From the NCBI GenBank assembly GCA_022072505.1, contig JAJVHU010000035.1, positions 1-53,254 on the forward strand: a stretch of DNA of 53,254 nt, given 5' to 3'. This DNA comes from Phycisphaerae bacterium (GTDB taxonomy: Bacteria > Planctomycetota > Phycisphaerae > UBA1845). Within the stretch, counting starts at the first letter, position 1. Each line of letters opens with the position of its first letter. A program made the position numbers and the translations under genes. Shown one piece after another: positions 33,477-42,700 of this stretch. The notes below the pieces were generated by a model. That model searched no databases. It was not told the origin of the DNA and saw nothing but the letters and a program-made list of their open reading frames with translations.

Positions 33477-35339
33477 TCATAGTGTCTTAACCTCGGTGCC
33501 GGGCGAGAGCTGCTTGAAGATCTGCTCGACGTTGATCTTCACGTCGTCGCCGCCGTAGCTGGTGTCGCGAAACACGACGCGGAGCGGCTTGCGGCCGGCG
33601 AGTTCCTTCACGAACGCTTCGTCGATGCCCGTCTCGAAGCATGCAGCGAGTGCGTTCTGGTCCACGAATAGCACGTTCTTGCCGGCGATCTTCTCGTTCT
33701 TGATGGGCAGCGACAGGTCCACGCCCCAGTCGAGCAGCACCTGAAAGAGCAGGTCCTCGTCGGTGCGATCCTCCTTGATGTTGTCCACGTGTCCGCCGAG
33801 CAACTCCGGTTTCGCTTCGTCCGGACGGTAGTACACGTCCTTCAAGTTAGACGATCCTATCTTCAGTACCCGGAAGCCGACATCGAAGCCGCTCCGCCCC
33901 AGGCCGAGTTGTTCAGCTATAGCCGCTCCCGCACGACGCATCCGTTCCTTGGCAATATCTGCAATCGTCCGAAAGCCAGCTTTGCTAGCGTCTGTGTCGT
34001 CACCACACTGTTCGGGTAGTTGAACCATAATGTATCGACGCCGCTTTCCGTCCTCGGCATTCTGCTGAAGCACGGCGTCGGCTGTAGTGGCTGAGCCAGC
34101 AAAGAAATCGAGCACAATGTCACTATCGCCGACACTGGCAAGCTGGATAATGTACTTCAGCAATCGTACAGGCTTAGGTGTATCGAAGATGTCTTCAGGT
34201 AATAGCTTTAGTAGCTCGTACTTTGCTTGGCGATTATGTCCTGTAACGTCAAGATCGGTCCACAGCGACGACGGAGGTAATCCCTCCATGTCCTTTAGGT
34301 ACGTGCGTCGCCGAATAGCGGTGCCATCCGGGGTGAATCGAATCTCACCGCTTTCTATTTTGCTCAATAGCACGGACTTGGACCATCGCCATCCGTTCTT
34401 TGGTGGCTTAATGACATTCCCCTGGGGAGACTCTAGGTCGTAAACCAAGTTTTCTCTGTAGTGGGGAGAGTTGAGTGGGTTGCCATCGAAATACGGGCCA
34501 TCCGGATCATTGTCTGGATTCTTGAAGTGGCTTCGCTTTGAATCGTCGTTAATGCGTGCTGGCGTCCAGGTCGGTGATTTACTGTAGATTATAATGTGAT
34601 TGTGATCGTTCGAGAATCGCTGAGCATCATTGCTGCTGTTGTCACGAGATCGCCAGACGGCACTGACGATAAAATTCGCGTCGCCGAATATCTCGTCGCA
34701 CATTCGTTTGAGATTGGCGTGCTCACCGTCATCGATGCTAATGACAATCGCTCCATCATCCGCAAGGACATTCCTGGCCAAACGAAGTCGCGAGTACATC
34801 ATGCTGAGCCAAGTTGAATGGAAACGACCACTGGAATTGGGATTGGCGACGAGCGTATGACCGTTCTCATCACGTTGATGCGAGTCGTAGAGATACTCGT
34901 CGTCAGACTGAGCAAAGCGATCTCTATAAATGAAGTCGCGGCCAGTATTGTATGGTGGATCGATGTAGACCAACTTGACGGCGTTGAGATAGGTTTCCTG
35001 CAGCAGCTTTAGGGCGTCTAGATTGTCACCTTCGATAAAGAGGTTTCTCGTTGTGGCGAAATCGACGCTCTCGTCTCGGCAAGGGCGAAGCGTCTTGGCT
35101 ATTGGGGTGTTCGCCGCGAGCAGAGCTTCTCGCTTGCCGGGCCAGTTCAAGTGATATCGCTCTTGCGGTCCTTCCACGACATGATCCGAGAGCAATTGAC
35201 GAAGCTGATCGAAGTCGATGGCCTGCTTAAGTTTCCCCGCCTCGTCCCGCGATTCGGTCACGCAATCCGGGAACAGCTCCACCAGTGTGGCGATGTTCTC
35301 TTTCGTGAGGTCGGGCGTGTGCATTTTGAGCTTGTTCAT
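33477..35339 (-). CDS. mod: Type III DNA methyltransferase, Mod subunit
   Basis: A 620-residue N6-adenine methyltransferase of beta order: catalytic DPPYNTG at 127-133 first and SAM-binding DFFAGSATTA at 411-420 later. The target-recognition region lies between (about 180-390). The N terminus (FPDCVTESRDEAGKLKQAIDFDQL) is the usual Mod start. It sets specificity for both modification and, with Res, cleavage. The recognition sequence cannot be read from the protein. The start at 35339 has a GCAGGA site upstream. DUF4391 and helicase genes precede it and the Septu-like pair follows it. The local base composition is AT-richer than that of its neighbours, as often seen in exchanged specificity genes. 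Confidence 0.95.
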   Translation of the reverse strand: MNKLKMHTPDLTKENIATLVELFPDCVTESRDEAGKLKQAIDFDQLRQLLSDHVVEGPQERYHLNWPGKREALLAANTPIAKTLRPCRDESVDFATTRNLFIEGDNLDALKLLQETYLNAVKLVYIDPPYNTGRDFIYRDRFAQSDDEYLYDSHQRDENGHTLVANPNSSGRFHSTWLSMMYSRLRLARNVLADDGAIVISIDDGEHANLKRMCDEIFGDANFIVSAVWRSRDNSSNDAQRFSNDHNHIIIYSKSPTWTPARINDDSKRSHFKNPDNDPDGPYFDGNPLNSPHYRENLVYDLESPQGNVIKPPKNGWRWSKSVLLSKIESGEIRFTPDGTAIRRRTYLKDMEGLPPSSLWTDLDVTGHNRQAKYELLKLLPEDIFDTPKPVRLLKYIIQLASVGDSDIVLDFFAGSATTADAVLQQNAEDGKRRRYIMVQLPEQCGDDTDASKAGFRTIADIAKERMRRAGAAIAEQLGLGRSGFDVGFRVLKIGSSNLKDVYYRPDEAKPELLGGHVDNIKEDRTDEDLLFQVLLDWGVDLSLPIKNEKIAGKNVLFVDQNALAACFETGIDEAFVKELAGRKPLRVVFRDTSYGGDDVKINVEQIFKQLSPGTEVKTL

Positions 35340-35372
35340 GATTGATCCTGCTGCGTTCGCATGCTGACGGCG

Positions 35373-36077
35373 TCAGCCCGTAAGCTCGTCGAGCTGAGCG
35401 TCGAGCGATCGAACCTCTGCGTTAATCTCCACCTTCCGATTGAACTGCTTCTCCCGGCCGAGCTTGGTTTCCAGCTTTTCACGCTCACTTTCGAGCTGCC
35501 GTATCCGCCCCAACCGCTCCGCGTGGTCCTTGAGCGACTCGCCGTCGCGGGCCGGGTGCGGCATGACGCGGCTGAGCAGCAGCCGGTACATGGCCGCAAG
35601 ATCGAGGGCGACGGGCAGCGGCGAGCGGTCGGCGTCGGCCGAGAGCCACGGCGACGCAAAATAGTCCCCGACGACCCACTTGGCCGAGTCGGCCTCGCTG
35701 GGCCGCTTGTACGCCGCAACCGCCTGGACCCGGTCTCCGGCGAGCAATTCGAAGAGAATCGGGAAACCGATGGCCCGGTCGATGCAGCGGAGAATGTCCT
35801 CGCTGATGGCGTCAGCCGCCACATCCTTGAGCGTGATCGCGAAGACCTGAATCTCGGGCACGTCAGGCCGTGCGTCCAACCGAATCGTCTCCGGGGCGAG
35901 CTTGTAGGCCCAGGCGATCTGAGCGACTTCGTCGGTGAATCGCTTCTGGAGCCGGCGGCTCGGGCGGGCATGAGCGTAGATGCGGTTCTTGGGCAGAACG
36001 CGTTTGAATGCCGCCGACGCGGGGTAGGCGAACAGCGGCGACTCGCTGGGGTTTGCGGTGTTGCGGCCGTCACTCAT
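35373..36077 (-). CDS. DUF4391 protein
   Basis: The 234-residue protein has the DUF4391 layout: an N-terminal PLFAYPASAAFKRVLPKNRIYAHA segment with a conserved YPxxxxxxRxLPKxxIY pattern, a strand-rich core (IQVFAITLKD, FPILFELLAGDRVQAVAAYKRP, KWVVGDYFASPWL), and a C-terminal coiled coil (LESEREKLETKLGREKQF). DUF4391 proteins accompany SNF2-type helicases and type III Mod/Res genes; activity is unknown. Its start overlaps the helicase stop by ATGA. The coiled coil may dock it on the helicase or Mod. Confidence 0.75.
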   Translation of the reverse strand: MSDGRNTANPSESPLFAYPASAAFKRVLPKNRIYAHARPSRRLQKRFTDEVAQIAWAYKLAPETIRLDARPDVPEIQVFAITLKDVAADAISEDILRCIDRAIGFPILFELLAGDRVQAVAAYKRPSEADSAKWVVGDYFASPWLSADADRSPLPVALDLAAMYRLLLSRVMPHPARDGESLKDHAERLGRIRQLESEREKLETKLGREKQFNRKVEINAEVRSLDAQLDELTG

Positions 36078-39000
36078 CCCACCTCCTGGACCGCGATGAA
36101 TGACATCAGCTCGAAGTCGTCGAGCCCGGTGATTGGGTCGGTAAGGGCCGTAGTCCGCTTGCCGGTGAACAGGCTGTCGAGGTCCTTGTCCTCCCGCACG
36201 TCGATGATCGAGCGGATGGCTTGGCCGAGCAGTTCCGAGTACCGGCTCATGGCCTTGCCGTCGTCGGTGGCAGCATTGAAGCGCCGGCAGGCGAGCTTGT
36301 CAGGCTCGCTCCGCATGCGGCAGGATGCCCGGGCCAAGTCGAGGATTCGCTTCACTTCCATGTGGTTGATGACGACCTGGCCGTTGTTGGCGACGTACAC
36401 GAGGTAGTACGGGTGCAAGCGGTTCTGCTGGTTGATGTTCACCGACTGGTGACGGTTGCGGAGCGTGAAGATCACGCCGGGCGGCAGGCCGCGGTCCGGG
36501 TCGGCCGGTACGACGGCGTGCAACCCGCTCGGCATGGAATCGAGGTCGGGGTTGTCCTTGATGTAGTTGAGCAGGTCCATGCGGAAGTCGTTCAGGCCCA
36601 GGTCGGTGATTGAGACGCCGGTGCGAACGTCTTCCAGTTCGATGATCTCTTCTTGGAGCTTGCGGAGCTGCTCTTTTCGGTACGACACGTCGCTCGCTTC
36701 GGCAGTCAGGACGTTGTCGTCGCCGGTGGCGGACACGTCGGCGATGACCATGCGGTTCTCGACGCGTTCCCTCAGGTTGATGTATTCGTCGAGCGTGATG
36801 TCCGGCCAGTAGTTCACGAGCTGGATTGTGGCGTTGGTCGAACCGATGCGGTCGATGCGGCCGAATCGCTGGAGGATCCGCACCGGGTTCCAGTGGATGT
36901 CGTAGTTCACGACCCAGTCGCAGTCCTGGAGGTTCTGGCCCTCGGAGATGCAATCGGTGCCGATCAGGATGTCGAGTGACGCGGGATCGTCCGGCATGGT
37001 CAACGCTTTCTCCTTGGATTTCGGCGAGAAGAGCGTGAGCAGCGACAGGAAATCGTACGACCGATTCAGCGTGGACTTGGGGCCACCGGTGCCAGTGACA
37101 AGGCCGACGTGCACGCTGTGCCGCTTGAGTAGGTCGGGCGAGAGGACGCGGAACAGATAGTTGGCTGTGTCGGCAAACGCGGTGAAGATCAGCACCTTGC
37201 GGTTGCCGGGATTGATCGGATTCGCGAGCTTCTCGGCAAGGTGGGCGCGGAGGTGCTGGAGCTTGGCATCGTCCGACGGGGTGACTTTTTCCATCTCGGT
37301 GTGCAACTCCGCGATGACTCGAAGATCTTCGCGGAGGATTCGCTCCCAAGTGTCGATGTCCATGTCCGACAGGCGAATTTGGACCTTGCCGCCGATGCGG
37401 GCGTCGTCGGGCTCCGGGAAATCCTCGTCGTCAGGATCGAAGTCGGCGAAGGCCCCGGACACGTCGATGAAGCCGGGGTCGTCGCCGGTCGCTCGGAAGC
37501 GGTCAATCTTGGCGAGAACGGTCTTGTGATTCGCTTGCAACTTCCTTAGCGTGATTCGGAATGCCTCGACGGAGCTTTCGAGCCGTTTCAACAGATTGAC
37601 CGTCATGAGCGATTGCAGGCTGCGTTCGCGGTCGGCCTGCCGGAGCGTGCCGCGACCACCTTCGACTTCCGTGTCGTAGAGGTCCTCGTACTTGGCGAGG
37701 CGGCTAGGCAGGATGTAATTGACCGGGGCGTAGATCGCGAGCTGCAACTGCGACAGGCTGGCGTAGATGCCGTTGAAATCCAATACGTCGGTGCGGTGGG
37801 TTAACGGCGGGTGGAACGACATGGGCTTGCGTCGTTCTGGGAACGAGCCGATGTCTGACGTGTCGTAGAATGTCTCGATGTGCTTGCGGGACCTGGCGAT
37901 GGTCACGCTGTCGAGCATCTCGAAGAAGTCGAAGTCAAGGGCTTCCAGAATGGCCGAAGTCGTCCGCTGCTCCGCCGGCAGTTTCGTCCAGGCGTTGAAG
38001 GTCACTTGTGCACGCCGGCAAATCTCTTCTACGTCCTTCTCGGTTCCGAGTCTTTCGTGAAAAGCCCGCGAGTCACCTTCGTAGGCGAGTGCGAGTTGAT
38101 TCTTGAGGTCGGCGAAGCGGTTGTTCACCGGCGTCGCCGAGAGCATCAGGACCTTTGTCTTGACGCCCTCGCGGATGACCGACCGCATGAGCCGTTCGTA
38201 TCGCGTTTCGCGGTCCTTGAAGGCTGGGTTGTTGCGGAAGTTGTGCGACTCGTCGATAACGACGAGGTCGTAGTTGCCCCAATTCACGCGATTGAGCGGC
38301 GTGCCGAAGGACTCGCCGGTGGTCCGCAGCAGGTCGGTGTGGCAGAGCACGTCGTAGTTGAAGCGGTCGTGAGCGAAAATATTCGTCTTCAGGTTGCGGT
38401 TGTAGTTGAGCCAGTTGTCGGCGAGCTTCTTCGGGCAGAGCACAAGCACGGCCCGGTTCCGCAGCTCGTAATAGCGGATAACGGCGAGTGCGGTGAAAGT
38501 CTTTCCGAGGCCGACGCTGTCCGCGAGGATGCAGCCGTTGAACGTCTCCAGCTTATTGATGATCCCGGTCGCGGCGTCCCGTTGGAAGTTGTACAGCTTG
38601 TTCCAGACGAGGCTTTCCTTGTAGCCGGTGAGGTCGTTGGGCAGCAGGTCCTCGCTGATGTCCTCCAGAAACTCGCTGAAGATGTGGAAGAGCATCAGGA
38701 AGTAGATGCGGGCCGGCGAGTTTTCCTGGTACACGGCCGCGATGTGCTCGGAGAGCCGGTCCGTTACGTCGGCGAGCTTCTCCGGGTCGTTCCAAATCTG
38801 GTCGAACAGCGACAGGTAAGCGTGCGTGTGCGTGGCTTCGGTGATCTTCGTGACGAAGTTCGAGACCGCATCGCCGCGTTGATAGCCGAGATCGACGGCG
38901 GTGAATCCGTGCAAGGGCTGGTAAACGACGCTGCCAGCGTTGCCGGCGATGCAGGCGAACGGCTGCATCGGTGCCTTCGTACGGTTCGATCTGAATCGGG

Positions 39001-39352
39001 CCTTGCGTCGCATCCATTCGGCACACTCACGGGCAATCGCCTTCTGCGTCAGCTTGTTCTTGAGCTGGATTTCGAACTCGGTGCCGTAGAAGCTGCGTTC
39101 GCGATGGGACTTGGGGATGTGGAACTCGCGTCGCTGCTTCTTGCCGCTGTCGGTCACTTCGTCAGGGACGAACGTGGGCGCCGTGAAGATGAAGTCGAAG
39201 GACTCGACGCCTTCAAGCTGCTCCTTAAGCGATTCGAAGGCGTAGATCGAGAAGCAGGACGCGGCGATCCGAAGCTTCGAGCCCCGCGTCACGGAGGCTT
39301 TCAGGTCGTCGCCGAGCAGCCGATTGACGTTGTCGATCAGCTCCACTATCAC
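36074..39352 (-). CDS. SNF2-type helicase with PLD-like N terminus
   Basis: The 1092-residue protein begins with about 200 residues resembling a phospholipase-D-like domain, but I see no HxK motif, so nuclease activity is doubtful. The SNF2 module follows: LYNFQRDA (Q motif), Walker A DSVGLGKT at 278-285, VVIDESHNF (DESH box), LMLSATPVNNR (motif III), then GTDCISEGQNLQ and ILQRFGRIDRIGS (motifs V and VI). The C-terminal 200 residues are of unknown fold. It would translocate on double-stranded DNA. The GTG start overlaps the HTH gene stop. It heads the DUF4391-Mod-Septu-Res run, so it probably enlarges the type III system. Confidence 0.85.
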   Translation of the reverse strand: MIVELIDNVNRLLGDDLKASVTRGSKLRIAASCFSIYAFESLKEQLEGVESFDFIFTAPTFVPDEVTDSGKKQRREFHIPKSHRERSFYGTEFEIQLKNKLTQKAIARECAEWMRRKARFRSNRTKAPMQPFACIAGNAGSVVYQPLHGFTAVDLGYQRGDAVSNFVTKITEATHTHAYLSLFDQIWNDPEKLADVTDRLSEHIAAVYQENSPARIYFLMLFHIFSEFLEDISEDLLPNDLTGYKESLVWNKLYNFQRDAATGIINKLETFNGCILADSVGLGKTFTALAVIRYYELRNRAVLVLCPKKLADNWLNYNRNLKTNIFAHDRFNYDVLCHTDLLRTTGESFGTPLNRVNWGNYDLVVIDESHNFRNNPAFKDRETRYERLMRSVIREGVKTKVLMLSATPVNNRFADLKNQLALAYEGDSRAFHERLGTEKDVEEICRRAQVTFNAWTKLPAEQRTTSAILEALDFDFFEMLDSVTIARSRKHIETFYDTSDIGSFPERRKPMSFHPPLTHRTDVLDFNGIYASLSQLQLAIYAPVNYILPSRLAKYEDLYDTEVEGGRGTLRQADRERSLQSLMTVNLLKRLESSVEAFRITLRKLQANHKTVLAKIDRFRATGDDPGFIDVSGAFADFDPDDEDFPEPDDARIGGKVQIRLSDMDIDTWERILREDLRVIAELHTEMEKVTPSDDAKLQHLRAHLAEKLANPINPGNRKVLIFTAFADTANYLFRVLSPDLLKRHSVHVGLVTGTGGPKSTLNRSYDFLSLLTLFSPKSKEKALTMPDDPASLDILIGTDCISEGQNLQDCDWVVNYDIHWNPVRILQRFGRIDRIGSTNATIQLVNYWPDITLDEYINLRERVENRMVIADVSATGDDNVLTAEASDVSYRKEQLRKLQEEIIELEDVRTGVSITDLGLNDFRMDLLNYIKDNPDLDSMPSGLHAVVPADPDRGLPPGVIFTLRNRHQSVNINQQNRLHPYYLVYVANNGQVVINHMEVKRILDLARASCRMRSEPDKLACRRFNAATDDGKAMSRYSELLGQAIRSIIDVREDKDLDSLFTGKRTTALTDPITGLDDFELMSFIAVQEVG

Positions 39353-39546
39353 GATCTCCGCGCGCCCTTCGCCCTGTCGTCGAGCCAGCGATCAATCGTC
39401 TCTCGCCGGAACCGCCAGTGCCTTCCCACCTTCTGACCGGGGACCTTCCCCTCCGCACACAGCTTGTAAAGCGTTGATGTTGATAACTTTAGGTAGGAAG
39501 CGAGCTCCTGTATCGTCAGAATGCTGTCGTTTGCCTGCTTGGCCAT
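39349..39546 (-). CDS. Excisionase-type helix-turn-helix protein
   Basis: From the ATG at 39546 the product is 65 residues and consists of a MerR/excisionase-family HTH: LTIQELASYLKLSTSTLYKL, then GKVPGQKVGRHWRFRRETIDRWL. The VGRHWRFR turn is the family signature. A longer frame starting at a GTG at 39612 adds 22 basic residues and cannot be excluded, since neither start has a good ribosome-binding site. The stop overlaps the helicase GTG. As the first gene of the defence operon it is a candidate regulator of the operon; true excisionase activity is less likely. Confidence 0.75.
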   Translation of the reverse strand: MAKQANDSILTIQELASYLKLSTSTLYKLCAEGKVPGQKVGRHWRFRRETIDRWLDDRAKGARRS

Positions 39547-39764
39547 CGGATTTTGACCACGCACGGGCTTGCGCCCGGTCTTTCCTTCACGCTCGACACG
39601 TAAACAGTTCACAGTTGTTCGCCGTTGCTGTCAAGGCGCGGGGTACCCTGGGGCAGTTTCCAAACCGCCAGAACCGCGCGACTTGCCGCCCTCGAACCGA
39701 TGGCACAGGGCTGCCAGAAGCTCCCATAACCCTCATGAGGTGTATGCGTTCCTGGGCAAGGTTC

Positions 39765-42700
39765 ATGGCGAAGTTTGCACAGCTCCAGTTCGATTGGTCG
39801 GGTCGGTCCGTCGCAGAAGGCGTGCCGGCTGAGGAGCCCGGCGTTGAGGGCGCGGACGGCATCGCGGCACCAAGCGAGCCCGCAGCGAGGGAAGCCGATT
39901 CCGCCAGCGCGGCCACTGGGCTATCGCTGGGCCTGATCACCCTCGCGCGGCGGGTCGCGGGGGTACTCGAAAACGAGTCGCAAACGCGTATCGATAACCG
40001 GCTGCTCAATCAGCTCGCGACCGAATGCCTCGGCCATGCGGCGGGGCACGCGCGCGACATGTACGACGCGGCGGAGGCGGGGATGAACATTCGCATCGCC
40101 CGGGCAGAGCTTGACCTGTTCAACGTGCCCGGCTCGATGGAGGCGCTCACCGAGTTGCAGGGCCGCATGCCCCGCCAGACTCGTCGCGACACGTCGCAGG
40201 TCGAGCTTCAGCAATTCAGCACGCCCCCTGCGGAGGCGCTCCTGGTCGTCAGCGCGGCTGCCATGTGTTCCGGCATGGAGGTTCTGGAGCCGAGCGCTGG
40301 AACGGGCAACATTGCCGTCCTCGCACGGCGCGCCGGCGCCACTGTCGATACGAACGAAATCGACCCACGTCGGCGTGGCCTCTTGGAGATACAAGGCTTC
40401 TCGCCAACGGCGCTCGATGCTGAGCGACTCGATAACCTGCTTCCGGCGAATCGGCTGTACGACGCGGTTGTCATGAATCCACCTTTCTCGGCGACGGGTG
40501 GCCGTGTGCACGGGCACAACACGGAGTTTGGAGCGCGGCACGTTGAACAGGCGTTGCTCAGGCTCAAGCCCGGTGGTCGATTGGTTGCGATTGTCGGACA
40601 AGGCATGGCACTCGACCGACCGAGATTCCAAGCTTGGTGGGCTGACATCAAGGGCCGCTTTCGCGTTCGCGCGAACGTCGGCATCGATGGCAATGCCTAC
40701 GCGAAGTTTGGCACCTCGTTCGACCATCAGGTCATCGTGATTGATAACGCCGGGCCGACGCAACGGGATGCCGACATCATCACGGGCGCCGGTCTGTCGC
40801 CCGAGGAGGCCTGGGGCAGGCTGCAAACACTATCAGAGGAGGACGTGTATGGGCGAATTCGCGAATGCAGCACGCGATCAAGCGATGGACACGCTGCGAC
40901 GGGTGTACGGGCGAGCAGCGCCAATCGACTCGGACCCAGTGGTCGAACTGGTCGCGTTCCTGCTCGGGGACGAGACGGACGATCCGGCCACGGACGGGGT
41001 CAACATCCTAACGCTGGATCAGTGGATGGCATGGACTCGGCATCTGGCCGACCGTCCCCGATTCACGCGGCGGATGATCACGAACCTCCTGGACCGGGAG
41101 CAGGCGAAACTACCAGCCGACACGAACGCGATGCGGCTCTGGGCCACGCACGTAGTTCTGAGCATCCTGGATCGAATGGAAGTGACATAGGCCAACTCGA
41201 TAGTGAAGCATGTGCGGCAGCCTTGCGCATTGAAGAAGGAACCGTCTATGCCGCTTACCGTGTGCAGAAAGCGCTTGTGCGGGGTACCGAACCGCACCCG
41301 GCCAACGTGGTCGAATCGACCGCGATGGCGTCAGTCGAGCCTCCCGACGTTATATACCGTCAACACCTCCCGCCCGACGTGGTGAGCGAAGGGCGAATCT
41401 CCGACATCCAGCTTGAGGACGTGATTTACGCCGGCCAGGCCACAGAAGTCCTGCTACCAGGTGGTTCGCGAAAAGGTCACTGGAACGGTGACGGAACGGG
41501 CATCGGCAAGGGACGCGAGATCTACGCGTTTATCTACGACCAACTGCAGCAAGGACGCGCCAAACACCTGCACGTTTCGGCATCCCACCAGCTTGTTGCG
41601 GACGCCGAGCGAGATCGTGACGCCGTGGGCGTTCCGTTAAGCATCGTCCATCAAGCGCGTTTCAAGCCAACGGAGGCAATCCCGGCCGACTCTGGCGTCC
41701 TGTTCACTACATACACGATGCTGAGTACCGACTTCGACGGCGATCGACAGCGGTTTAAGCAGCTCACGGATTGGCTGAGTCCCGACTTCGACGGCGTGAT
41801 CGCCTTCGACGAGGCGCACCTGATGAAGAACGCCGCAGCGACGCCCCACGGTGGCAAAGCGACCGTGGACGAGGGCACGCTTCGCGGCAACATGGGTATC
41901 ACGCTACAGCGGATGTTCCCGCACGCCCGTGTCCGCTACTTCAGCGCCACGGGAGCAACCGAGGCCCGCCACATGGCTCCATACGAGCGCCTTGGCCTCT
42001 GGGGTGATGGCGCGCCGTTTCCTGACTTCGCATCCTTCCTCGTTGCGATGGAGCGCGGCGGCGTGGCGGCGATGGAAATGCTCTGCCGCGATCTCAAGTC
42101 GGTCGGCACCTACCTGGCGCGGACCATCAGTTACGGTCCAACGCGACGGCCGGATGGGAGCATCATTCCGGAGAGCGCGGTCGAATACGAGCCGCTTATT
42201 CACGACCTGTCGGAAGCCGAGCGCGCTCAGTACGACCAGATCGCCGACCTCTGGTCGGAACTACTCATCGCATTTGAGTCGGCGGAGCAGAACGCCTGCC
42301 AGAAACGCAACGCGAGCCGCTATGCTCAGTTCTATGCTGCCCAGCAGCGTTTCTTTCTTCAACTCATGCTCGCTTACACGCTGCCGGACGTGATCCCGGA
42401 GATCGAGAAGGACCTGGCCACAGGCCGCTCGGTGGTGCTCAGCCTCTTCAATACGGGCGAAGCTCAGGCGGATCGGAAGGTCCGTGACGCTCTGGCACAA
42501 GGCGTCGAACTGAGCGAGTTAGATGCGACGCCGCGAGAAATGATTGTGCAGCTCATCGAGACGCAGTTTCCCATCTACCAATACCGCGAGCAAACCGATC
42601 CGAAGACCGGGAACGTGATTTGTGTGCGGGTCGAGGACGCCGCCGGCAACCCGGAGATCAATCGTGAGAACCAGCGCCGCCAGCGGGTGCTGCTCGACAA

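Noticed and set aside
37880..39436. 518-codon ORF antisense to the SNF2 helicase
   Set aside because: Mirror of high-GC3 coding on the other strand; Val/Glu/Arg/Leu-rich shadow composition.
24434..39546. CRISPR array or cas genes within the defence block
   Set aside because: No regularly spaced repeats and no Cas motif in any frame.
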